Shown: positions 1-8,413 of the stretch, piece after piece
Layout: each line of letters opens with the position of its first letter
Position numbering within the stretch: the stretch's first letter is position 1
Origin: Baffinella frigidus
Lineage: Eukaryota; Cryptophyceae; Cryptomonadales; Baffinellaceae
Length of the DNA: 18,433 nucleotides
NCBI GenBank assembly: GCA_026770585.1
Contig: MU646356.1
Span: 503,426 to 521,858, forward strand
Direction of reading: 5' to 3'
Program-made: the position numbers and the translations under genes
The notes under the pieces: model-generated
The model's input: the letters and a program-made list of their open reading frames with translations, nothing else
The model's database searches: none
Told to the model about the DNA's origin: nothing

Positions 1-887
1 TAGGGGGTAGGGGGTAGGGTTCGGGTGTAGGGTGTAGAGTGAAGGTTGTAGGGTGTAGGGTGTAGGGTGACGGGTTCAGGGTGCAGGGTGTAGGGTTCAG
101 GGCGTAGAGTTAGCGCGTAGGGTTTAGGGAGTAGAGGTTAGGGTCTGGGGCGTAGGTTGTATGAAGAGTGTAGGGTGTAGGGTGCATGGTGTAGTCAGGG
201 TGAAAGTTGTAGGGTGCAGGGGTTAGGGTGTGGGGAGTATGGTGCATCGTGCATCGTGTAGGGTGTAGGCTGTAGGTTGTAGGGTGTAGGCTGTAGGGTG
301 TAGGCTGTAGGCTGTAGGTTGTAGGCTGTAGGCTGTAGTTTGTAGGGTGTAGGGTGTAAGGTGTAGGGTGTAGGGTGTAGGGAGTCGGGAGTCGGGAGTA
401 GGGTGTAGGATGTAGTGTGTAGGGTGTGAGGTGTAGGGTTCGGGGTGTATGGTGTAGGGTATAGGTTTCATGGTGTATGGTATAGGGTGTAGGGTGAAGG
501 ATGTAAGGCGGTGGGTGTAGGGTATAAGGTGTTGGGTGTCGGGGTGTAGGATGTAGGTTGTAGGGTATACGGTGTAGGGTTCAGGGTCTAGGGTGTAGGG
601 TATAGGGTGTAGGGTTCAGGATGTAGGGTGTAGGGTATACGGTGTAGGGTTCAAGGTGTAAGGTGTAGGGTGACGGGTTGTAGGGTGTAGGGTGTAGGGT
701 GTAGGGTGTAGGGTGTAGGGTTCAGGGTGTAGGGTGTAGGGCATAGGGTGTAGGGTTCAGGGTGTAGCGTGTAGGGTTCGGGGTGCAGGGTATAGGGTGC
801 ATGTCTGTCGGATGTAGGGTGTCGGTCGTAGGGTGTAGTGTGTTGGGTGTAGGGTATAGGGTGTAGGGTTCAGGGAGTAGGGGGTAC
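1..887. repeat. Degenerate TGTAGGG heptamer array
   Basis: The first 887 bases are nearly all imperfect copies of a 7-bp unit, mostly TGTAGGG (CCCTACA on the other strand), mixed with TTCAGGG, TATAGGG and TTTAGGG. The cleanest run is about 675-720. It is telomere-like in form but is not a clean terminal array. It begins just past a predicted splice donor (exon edge at 888), so it is probably intron of the minus-strand PPR-like gene rather than a chromosome end. I see no exon inside it. Confidence 0.85.
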
Positions 888-2578
888 AGCGTCGGCGTCG
901 TTGACGCGCGCGTCCCGCAGGTAGATCTTGTATAGCTTCTGGTACGTTACCTACTCCAGTGCAGGGTTCAGGGTTTCGTGTTTCGTGTTTCGTGTTTCGC
1001 GTTCCGGGTTCAGGGTCAAACGCTCGGTTTTGGGTGTGGGTCTCGGCGTTTGTCGGTTTTGGGTTCAGGGTTTCTGGTTTCGGTTGTCGATGTTCTGGAT
1101 TCGGGTTCCGGGTTCCGGGGTTCCGGGTTCCGGGTTTCGGGTTTCGGTTTCGGGTTTCGGGTTTCGGACTTCGGGCTTCGGACTTCGGGTTTCGGCGTGA
1201 GGCTTGAGGCTTGAGGCTTGAGGCTTTCGGGTTCCGATCTCCGGGTTTCGGGTTTCGGGTTTCGGGTTTCGGGTTTCGGGTTTCGGGTTTCGGGTCTCGG
1301 GTTTCGGGTTTCGGGGGTCGGGATTACGGTCAAGCGCTCAACGGTCACCCTCAACCCCCTCGCACCCTCGATCTTTCCCGGTGCATCCCACATTGCTGGA
1401 ACGTTGCTTCCACGCGGGTGGTGTTCGTGTAGGGAATGGTCAAAATCGGGGAGTGGTCAAAATCGGGCGGACCTCGCTGGGGGAGATGGACGCCTGGGTC
1501 ATGCGGCGGAGGAGGGCGTCGGCGCGCCACGAGTCTTCGCACGCGTTCAGCATCACCGAGTACTGGTACACGTCCGCCTTCCCGAGCAGGCACAACCTGT
1601 TCGCCAGGAATCGCGTTACGCGCTTTACACTGCGTTGCAGGAGAGCGCGTCCCGTGGTGGTGTGGAGAGGGCGCGTGGGTGGAAAGCGTCACCATCTCTG
1701 CCTCGCTCGTTTGTGCGGACAGGGCGGGCGCGACGCAGCGTGCTGGCGCGACAACAAGCAGGAGATAGTTGAGAGAGAAAAGCAGAGATAGTTGGGGGGG
1801 GGGCGACCGCTCAAAGAAGCTCCAGGCAATCTCGCGGCCAGAGCCGGGGCTGTCGCGGAGAACATCGACGAGGATTCGTGTGAGTTGCGTTGAGGAGAGG
1901 TTCCGGATCTGGGGAGAGGATAGTTCGTTCGGGCGGGGGAACTCGGGCGGGCGGGGGACGAAGTTGTTGGGGTGGCGGTGCCCGCCTCCCATGGCGCGGG
2001 CGTCGTTTGGGGGGAAGTTGGGGTTGGTGTTGCTGGGGAAAGGAGGCGTGTTGCCGAAGCCGCCCTGCTGGGCGAAGTAGAAGGGCGGGCGCATCTGCGT
2101 CGGGGACATCGGCCCAGGCATGCCTGGGTACATGTACGGCGCGTTCATCATTTGTGCGTTGTACCCCCCATAGCCACCTGGGAACATCCAGCCACCAGCG
2201 CCCACCATCTGCCCGGAGGGATGCGAGCACTGGTCAGCATCAAGCAAGCACAAGGTGGTGAGGGATCCCAGCGCGAACGATCCCCAGGGAGTGCACGGCA
2301 GCATCTGCACGCACAGGATTTTGCATTGGAGATCCCACGGACGGAAGGGAGGGACGCAGCATGCAGACCGGCTGCTGGTGATGTGGCGAGGAGAAGTGGT
2401 TCGGCGAGAACATTCCGAGGGCCTCGGTTGAGGGGTAGCCCTCGGTCGAGGGGTCGTAGAAGTACGGCATGCCGTACATCGGGCTGTATCCCGCGTGATC
2501 GACAGAGTTATCCGCTGGCTCCTTGCCATCTTGGTAATATCGCTGTCCTTCTCGACCGCGCCGCGGAGACTGCTGCAT
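888..2578 (-). CDS. PPR-like protein with low-complexity N-terminus (4 exons, 3' end outside window)
   Basis: Exons on the minus strand are 2369-2578, 1808-2208, 1473-1629 and 888-950; all joins are GT-AG and keep frame. The chosen start, ATG at 2578, has A at -3. Residues 1-70 and most of the second exon are rich in Met, Tyr, Gly, Pro, Asn and Gln (for example YMYPGMPGPMSPTQM), resembling prion-like segments of RNA-binding proteins. The last part looks helical. YSVMLNACEDSWRADALL, followed by RRMTQASISPSE and then VTYQKLYKIYLRDARVNDAD across the last join, fits the 35-residue PPR pattern (VTYNxLI..Y...GRVDEA). PPR proteins usually bind organelle RNA, so an RNA-processing role is inferred. 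No targeting peptide is visible. The last exon ends at a donor (GT at 886-887), so more repeats probably lie to the left. If the 1473 donor is not used, the frame stops at 1440-1442. Confidence 0.6.
957..1330. repeat. Intronic TTTCGGG heptamer array
   Basis: This lies inside the 951-1472 intron of the PPR-like gene. The unit here is GGGTTTC (CCCGAAA on the sense strand), nearly perfect from about 1244 to 1316 and degenerate elsewhere. The variant differs from the TGTAGGG array to the left and the CCCTAAA arrays to the right. Confidence 0.85.
1439..1467. repeat. Short direct repeat beside a donor site
   Basis: GTCAAAATCGGG occurs at 1439-1450 and 1456-1467, 17 bp apart, within about 35 bp of the 1473 splice donor of the PPR-like gene. 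It is a small local duplication on the intron side of the junction. Confidence 0.8.
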
Positions 2579-2905
2579 CCTGGCGCCGGACCCGGGCGGC
2601 AGCGGGGCGGCCTCTCTCGTTGAGGGTTCTTTTGCGGGGTAAGGAAGGTCGGGGGCGGCGAGGAGGGAGATCCAAGGGGGGGACAGATAGAGACGCAGCA
2701 GTCAAACTCTCGAGTTATAACCCATCCGAAATCCGCAGTCAAAATCATCGGAAGAAAAAAGAACTTGCCACGGGGGATTCTTGGAGGGGGGTATTCCAGA
2801 TCAAAGTTGGAGCCGTTACCCTCCTATTTTCAACTTTAAGTTGACAATTTCTCCCTCAAAATGGCTAAAGTCGTGGAATAACGACTCGAAGTACGAGGTG
2901 GAATA
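2579..2905 (-). promoter_or_regulatory. Upstream region of the PPR-like gene
   Basis: There is no coding signal here. The AT-rich part, about 2700-2860, is where a promoter would be expected. It holds an inverted repeat CAACTT-T-AAGTTG (2831-2843) and, on the gene's sense strand, TTGTCAACTTA (2837-2847), an 11-mer that also appears just upstream of the WW-domain gene (15300-15310). No TATA box or start site can be assigned. Confidence 0.35.
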
Positions 2906-2945
2906 GTCCCTCCGAAGGGACTGGTCAACCTGCCTTCTTGACCAG
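2906..2945. other. Two back-to-back hairpins
   Basis: Hairpin one is GTCCCT-CCGA-AGGGAC (2906-2921). Hairpin two is CTGGTCAA, a 9-nt spacer, then TTGACCAG (2921-2945). Both stems are perfect and they share one base. They could be a regulatory or RNA structure upstream of the PPR-like gene, or a remnant of a foldback element. Confidence 0.7.
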
Positions 2946-3593
2946 TTTCGCGGAAGGGCGTGCAATTATGAGGCCCCATAACCCTTTGAGTCATTGCACC
3001 TTTTCCACAGACCCCCAGCTCTCGCCAACCCCCGCTGCAATATCAAACTTCTCTGCTCGCGCACCGCTGACCCCCATCCCGGCAGGAACCAGCCCTCTCG
3101 TTCGCCCATGATGTTGACCACAGACATCACACACCAGGTCTCGTTTCGGCCAGCGCTTTGGCATCGGGCCCCTGGGTCCCGCTGCCTCTCTGCTTGCGAT
3201 CTGCCCACCGCACTCCCTGGGCTCCACCCTCTGCCTCTCTCCGCGGGATCTACCCCCCTCCAGGCTGTGCACCACCCCAACACAAAACGCGTCGCGTTTA
3301 CCTCGTTTCTGCTGACTGTCTCTCTCCGTATGATCCACTCCAAGTTTTTTCACCGCCCTCCACAACACTTCTCCCCCATCGTTGCGAGCTCGGACAAAAC
3401 GCGCCGATTCGACCGTGTGCACCATAAACGGTGCTGTCCCTACCGATTCCGCCGGCAGGATCGAGGTCTGCGAGGATCGGTCAGGCATTGCGATGGCGAG
3501 CGGGTAGGAGCACGCTTCAGATCTGGACGGGGCGCGGAGGGTGGCTAACGAGGGGATTGCAGGGGTCGCCACCAGCCAGCTGGTTGCAATTGA
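2946..3593. other. Non-repeat stretch, no confident gene
   Basis: This stretch is normal-complexity, GC-rich DNA. Both strands hold long open frames of 180-205 codons, but neither gives a recognisable protein. The best exon candidate is on the plus strand at 3333-3503. It ends at a GTAGGA donor and is followed by a possible 58-nt intron with a GCTAACG branch-like site and ATTGCAG acceptor (AG at 3560-3561). I could not extend it to a start codon. Confidence 0.4.
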
Positions 3594-4078
3594 GCCCTCA
3601 ACCCTCAACCCTAATTCCTGAGCCCTAAACCCTAAACCCTCAACAAGAAACCCAAAACACCAAACTCAAACCCTAAAACCTGAACCCTAAACCCTAAACC
3701 CACAACCCTAAACCCCAAATCCCAAACCCGAAACCCAAAACCCCTAACCCCAAACCCTAAACCCTAAACCCTAAACCCAAAAACCTGAATCTTCAACCCT
3801 AAACCCAACATCGTAAACCTTAAACCTTAAACCCTCAAAGATACAAACCCTAAACCCTAAACCCTAAATCCTGAACCTCAAACCTAAACCCTAAACCCGT
3901 AACCTGAAACCAAAACCCGAAACCCGAAACCCGAAACCCAAAACCCGAAACCCAAAACCCCAGACCCAAACCCTAAACCCTAAAACCTGAACCCTAAAAC
4001 CTGAACCCTAAACCCTGGACCCTAAACCCTGGACCATACACCCTGAAACCTACACCCTACAGCCTCAACCATTAGCCA
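3594..4078. repeat. Degenerate CCCTAAA array, left block
   Basis: CCCTAAA and variants (CCCTCAA, CCCGAAA near 3905-3950, CCCAAAA) run without a break from the end of the unique stretch to the left end of the inverted-repeat element at 4079. The plus strand is C-rich. No exon is visible. Confidence 0.9.
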
Positions 4079-5044
4079 TCTGGGGATAATACCCCACAAA
4101 GAGACAGCCGGAGCGACTTTACAGAAGTCACGTCCACTTAGTCAAGTGTCCACTTTCGGTCCCGCCCGAGCGGGATCTCGGGGAATATCTCCCGGCCCGA
4201 GCCGGGGACTTCTGTTCTGCTACAGTAAATCTCCAAGCCGACACGCGACTCCTGTCCGCATGTCGCTCCTCTCGACAGTTCTCCCCCTGTAGATCTGCAG
4301 AAGCCATAAACCCTAAACCCTGAACCCCAACCCCTAAACCATACACCCCAAACCCAAACCATCAACCCTAAAACCCTCACACCTAAACCCGAAACCCCAA
4401 AACCAGCACCATAAACCCGAAACCAAAAACACTAAACCTCAAACCCCAAACCCCGAACCCTAAACCCTGAAACCCTGAATCCCCCAACCCCCAACCTCTA
4501 AATCCCAAACCCTAAACCCTACGCCCTACACCCGAAACCCTGAACCATAAACCCTAACCCCGAATCCATACACCTGAAACCCTCAACTCTGAACCTCAAA
4601 CCCCAAACCCTCAAACATGAACCTTAAACCCTGCATCCTAAACCCCAAAACCCTAAACCCTAAACCCTAAACCCTAAACCCTAAATCCTAAACATTAAGC
4701 ACTAAACCCTAATTCCTAATTTCTACATTGTGAACCATAGGCCCCAAACCCCAAACCACACACCCTCAACCATGAAACATGAACAATAACCAACAAATCC
4801 TGAACCCTCAACAAGAACCCAAACCCTAAACCATAAAACCCTGAATCTGGCGGAAGTGCTCCGCTCGGGCGCTAGAGACACACGGAGACATCGTGTGCGA
4901 GTTAGGCTTCACTGAGAGAAGAGACGGATGGCACGTGCCGAGTCCTATATCTCCTTATAGTGGACGTGACCGAGAGGACGTGGCCGATAGGACGTGACCT
5001 GTGTAAAGTCACTCCAGGATCCTACATGGGGTAATATCCCCAGA
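4079..5044. mobile_element. Inverted-repeat element with a heptamer core (element C)
   Basis: The left end (TCTGGGGATAATACCCCA, 4079-4096) and the right end read on the other strand (TCTGGGGATATTACCCCA, 5044-5027) match at 17 of 18 positions. A second matching block lies inside: GAGCGACTTTACAGAAGTCACGTCC on the left (about 4112-4136) against its counterpart at about 4992-5016. The inner flanks are unique sequence (to 4310 and from 4848). The centre, 4311-4847, is CCCTAAA array. No open frame for a transposase is present, so if mobile it is non-autonomous. No clear target-site duplication is visible. The right arm holds three 14-bp units of GGACGTGACCGAGA type (4962-5003). Confidence 0.6.
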
Positions 5045-6331
5045 CTGAACCATCAACCCTAAACCCTGGACACTCAACCCTAAACCCTGGACCCTAACCC
5101 CTAAACCCAAAACCCTAAACCCCAAACCCCAAGACACTAAACCCCAAAACCTAAACCCTAAACCCTGAACCCTGAACCCTAAACCCTAAACCCTCAATCC
5201 TAAACCCTAAACTTTAAACCCCAAACCCTCAACCCTAAACCTTAAGCCCTCAACCCTCAGCCCTCAACCCGGAACACTGAAAGCTCGAACAATCACCCCC
5301 AAACCCTAAACCCAAACGCTCAACCCTAAACCCAAACACTCAAACCCAAACCCTAAACCCAAACACTCAACCCTAAACCCAAACACCTGAAAACTCAACC
5401 CTAACCCCTAAACCCTGAAACCTAAACCCTAAACCCTCAACCACAAACCCTCAACACTCAACCATTAACCCTAAAACCTAACACTAAAACCTAACACTAA
5501 ACCACAAATTCTGAAACCTGAACCCTGAACCCTCAACCGAAAACCCTCAACCCTCAACTTTAAACAGTTAGCCCTCAACCCTCAACCCTCAACCCTCAGC
5601 TTCAAACCTATAACTTAAATTTCAAACCCTAAAACCTAATCCCTAAACTAAACTCTAAACTGCAAACCATAAACCATGACCCATAAACCGTGAACCTTCA
5701 ACAACAAACCTTAAACCTTAAACCCTAAACCCTAAACCATAAACCATGAAACCGTAAACCCTGAACCTTGCACCATAAAACCTCAACCCTAAATCTTAAG
5801 CCCAAACCCCTAAACCCTGAACTCTAAAACCTGAACCATAGACCATAAACCCTGAAACTTTCAACTCGAAACCTTGAACCTGAAACCCTACACCCTCAAC
5901 TCAAACCCCTGAACCCTAAACCCGCATCTCTAAAAACATACCCAGAGACTCTCAGCCTTGAAACCATCAACCCTAATCCCTACACCTTCAACCCTCAACC
6001 CTCAAACCTCAACCCTCAACCCTCAACCCCAAACCCTCAACCTTGAACCCCAAATCATAAACCATAAACCCTGAACCCTAAACCCTAAACCCTAAACCCT
6101 AAACCCCAAACACTAAACCCAAAACACTAAACCCTGAACCACCAACTTTAAACCCTCAACTCCAAACTCAAAGCCCTGAACCATAAACCATAAACCTTAA
6201 ACCCAAAGCCCTAAAACCGTAAACCCTAAATCCTTAACCGTAAACCGTAAACCATGAACCATGAACCATAAACCCTCAACCGTAAACAATATACCTTCAA
6301 CTCCAAGCCCTCAACCCTCAACCCTCAACCT

Positions 6332-6404
<73 letters not shown>

Positions 6405-6420
6405 ACTCTAAATCTCAAAC
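5045..6420. repeat. Long degenerate CCCTAAA/CCCTCAA array
   Basis: About 1.4 kb of C-rich heptamers with frequent one-base changes and indels. The last hundred bases (about 6307-6405) are a nearly perfect run of some fourteen CCCTCAA units, which suggests recent local expansion. Short open frames here are repeat translation. I see no gene. Confidence 0.9.
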
Positions 6421-6747
6421 CGAGTGGTCCACGTTGTGCGGTCCACTTGGCCGCCATCAGTAGCGAGGGGTAAGCCAACTATCGTGCCTCTTTACGTGAT
6501 TGTGTTCACATTACATTATCTCTTGGCGAAGAAGAGCAACTTTGCAAGGCCGACCAGAGGCCGAGTTTAGGGTTTAGGGTTTAGGGTGTAGAGTGTAGGG
6601 TGTAAGGTTTAGGATTTAGGGTTTAGGGTTTAGGGACACACTCTGTAAAGTCATTCCGGTTATCTGTCACTGCTGCCTGGAGTTCAAACGGCTTTGCCAA
6701 AGCCGCTTGACAAACCTCCACCATGAGTTCCCTTCCTCTCATTGGCC
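6421..6747. other. Spacer with a short G-rich heptamer tract
   Basis: Unique sequence at 6421-6560 and 6640-6747 flanks a TTTAGGG/TGTAGGG tract at 6563-6635, which runs opposite to the large array on its left. TCTGTAAAGTCATTCCGG (6642-6659) resembles the inner end block of the 4079-5044 element and may be a remnant of a second copy. No gene is recognised. Confidence 0.5.
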
Positions 6748-6900
6748 TATAGGGGTACCTCGCTCATAAGAAAGCACCTCCCTCTGCTGCAGGGCACAGG
6801 CCAGAGGGGTCCCCCCCTAGGACCATCATAGGGCCCTACACATAGGCCTGCTGTAGGGTCCTAGGTGGGGGCGTTTTCTTATGAGCGAGGTGCCCCTCTA
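6748..6900. mobile_element. Family A foldback element, copy A1
   Basis: The terminal inverted repeat resembles CAGGGGTACCTCGCTCATAA at the left (from 6750) and its complement at the right (to 6898), between TA dinucleotides. The 153-bp copy is longer and more diverged in its core than the others. It has no coding capacity. TA flanks are typical of Tc1/mariner-derived miniature elements, so that superfamily is inferred. Confidence 0.75.
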
Positions 6901-7404
6901 GGAAGGTTGGGGTAGCCACGTGACCTGGAGTGGTGAATTCAGGAACATACAGGAAAAGGCGCGTCCTGCATCTCGTACTGCCCAGAATGTCCTTGAGGTC
7001 ACAGGTTTTGATTTCTCCCAATAGGCGAACATCACGCCTTTTCGTAGAAAAGATCTGCATCAAAAGCATTATCCGCGCCAGCAGAAGGAAGAGCGGGGGG
7101 GGTGACGTAGAGGGAGGAAACGCATGTGGCCCCTCCTGCGTTTCCCGCAGTTAACGTTTGAAAGCGGCCTTCCGCCCAGAGGAAGGCAAAGAGAGAGAAA
7201 GGTGTGTTTATCACGGTTCGAAACCGACATGGCCTCCACGGATTCCTGTCCAAGGCCCCTGCAACGTGTGAGCCTCGGTCGGACAGGTGACGAGCCTCGG
7301 TCGGCTCGCTCGTGGTTGGGCCTGGGCCGGCGCGGCCTCTCTCCTCCTAAGCGGGGTCTCACAACGGCCCACTGCTTTCTGCGAGGACTCAAAGTCCATC
7401 GGGG
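6901..7404. other. Unique stretch, no recognised gene
   Basis: This is non-repeat DNA between two family A elements. Overlapping open frames of 70-107 codons exist on both strands but none resembles a known protein or has clear splice partners. AGCCTCGGTCGG is directly repeated (7270-7281 and 7294-7305). GGTTCGAAACC near 7215 recalls a tRNA T-loop, but no tRNA can be folded around it. Confidence 0.45.
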
Positions 7405-7525
7405 TACAGGGATACCTCACTCACAAGTCAGCGCCCCCCTCTAGGATCCTACAGTAGCCCTATGCCTAAGGCCCTATGGCGGTCCTAGGGGGTGGGCGAT
7501 TGCTTATGAGCGAAGTACCCCTGTA
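7405..7525. mobile_element. Family A foldback element, copy A2
   Basis: This is a 121-bp copy including TA at both ends. The left end is diverged (TACAGGGATACCTCACTCAC). The right end (CTTATGAGCGAAGTACCCCT, then GTA) is close to consensus. The core carries CCTATGCCTAAGGCCCTA and GTCCTAGGGGG, an orientation that fits the family foldback. Confidence 0.8.
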
Positions 7526-7583
7526 CATGCGTGGTTCACTCGTTTTCTAGTTCCCAGCATCGATCGACATATCGGAGTCCAAG

Positions 7584-7704
7584 CACAGAGGTAACTCGCT
7601 CATAAGAAAGCGCCACCCCCATAGGACCACCATGTGACCCTAGGCATAGCCCTTCTGTAGGGTCCTAGGGGGTTGCGCTTTCTTATGAGCGAGATACCCC
7701 TGTA
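7584..7704. mobile_element. Family A foldback element, copy A3
   Basis: This is a 121-bp copy with a worn left end (ACAGAGGTAACTCGCTCATA) and a right end of CTTATGAGCGAGATACCCCT, then GTA. It abuts the truncated copy A4 directly. Confidence 0.8.
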
Positions 7705-7884
7705 GGACCACCATAGGGCCCTAGGCATAGGCCTACTGTAGGGTCCTAGAGGGGCGCTGTTTCTTATCCCTTAAGTGACGAGTAGGCGCATACGCCCTAC
7801 GGTAGGGCCCTAGGACCTGCCTAGGGCGAGCTAGGGCGAATATTCGCCCGTCCGCCACTTAGGGATAAGCGAGGTACCCCTGTA
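7705..7884. mobile_element. Family A copy A4, truncated and interrupted by B1
   Basis: It starts in the family core (GGACCACCATAGGGCCCTAG) with no left terminal repeat. It runs to TTTCTTA at 7766, is broken by the family B element, and resumes at 7866 with TAAGCGAGGTACCCCTGTA. The right terminal repeat is therefore split by the insertion. Confidence 0.75.
7767..7865. mobile_element. Family B foldback element, copy B1 (inside A4)
   Basis: This is a 99-bp element with ends TCCCTTAAGTG and CACTTAGGGA, flanked by TTA and TAA, which fits a TA target duplication. It holds a perfect 16-bp palindrome GGGCGAATATTCGCCC at 7834-7849 and TAGGGCCCTAGG, a 12-mer also found in the family A core. It is non-coding. 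Confidence 0.75.
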
Positions 7885-7950
7885 GGAGATTGCCAGGAAC
7901 GAAGCGTGGAGCAGCCAGGCGTGACAGCTCCGCGCAGATGCAGCGAAGCA

Positions 7951-8176
7951 TCCCTCAAGTGCCCAGTAGGCTCAAACGCCCTACATGTACAGGGGTACCT
8001 CGCTCATAAGAAACTGCCCCCCCCCTAGGACCACCGTGGGGCCCTAGGCATAGTCCTACTGTAGGGTCCTAGGGGGAGGCAGTTTCTTATGAGGGAGGTA
8101 TCCCTGTACCGTAGGACCTGAGGACCTGCCTAGGACGTCTTGGCGGTCAACTTCGACCTCCTCGCCACTCAAGGGA
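7951..8176. mobile_element. Family B copy B2, interrupted by A5
   Basis: The left part (TCCCTCAAGTGCCCAGTAGG, then CTCAAACGCCCTAC) and the right part (GGACCTGCCTAGGACGTC to CACTCAAGGGA) line up with B1. They are separated by a complete family A element. Without the insert the element would be about 105 bp. Confidence 0.72.
7988..8108. mobile_element. Family A foldback element, copy A5 (inside B2)
   Basis: This is a 121-bp copy with TA at both ends and terminal repeats close to consensus: CAGGGGTACCTCGCTCATAA on the left, and TTTCTTATGAGGGAGGTATC then CCTG on the right. It sits within B2, so it inserted later than that B copy. Confidence 0.85.
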
Positions 8177-8292
8177 TAGAGCGGTTGCCGGAAGCTCGAG
8201 TGCGGCGCGCGCCAACCCTCCTCCCAGGACGGCTCCTTCACCCTCAGCGGGATCCACTTATGGCTCAACGTGGACCGCACTCACTACAGGGT

Positions 8293-8413
8293 TACAGGGG
8301 TACCTCGCTCATAAGAAACGCCCACCCCCCTAGGACCGCCGTAGGGCCCTAGGCATGGGCCTACTGTAGGGTCCTAGGGGGGGCTGGTTTCTTATGATCG
8401 AGGTACCCCTGTA
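8293..8413. mobile_element. Family A foldback element, copy A6
   Basis: This is a 121-bp copy, one of the best preserved. The left end is CAGGGGTACCTCGCTCATAA. The right end, TTTCTTATGATCGAGGTACC then CCTG, has one change in the repeat. The core is GGACCGCCGTAGGGCCCTAG then GCATGGGCCTACTGTAGG, and the two halves pair into a long hairpin. Confidence 0.85.

Noticed and set aside
1-887. A chromosome-end telomere
   Set aside because: The units are heavily degenerate, the variant is TGTAGGG rather than a clean TTTAGGG, and a coding exon with a donor pointing into the array sits at its right edge.
1351-2748. A single 465-codon minus-strand reading frame
   Set aside because: It runs straight through two predicted introns and shifts relative to the real exon frames. 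Only the 1808-2208 portion is in the coding frame.
2991-3608. A 205-codon minus-strand frame
   Set aside because: It has no ATG at the start, overlaps an equally long plus-strand frame, and contains no recognisable domain. GC-rich DNA gives such frames by chance.
4128-4380. Two 72-80-codon minus-strand frames at the left arm of the inverted-repeat element
   Set aside because: They cover the terminal region and heptamers, have no transposase-like motif, and start within repeats.
7205-7235. tRNA-like GGTTCGAAACC
   Set aside because: The flanking bases do not make a 5-bp T-stem, and no acceptor, D or anticodon arms can be placed.
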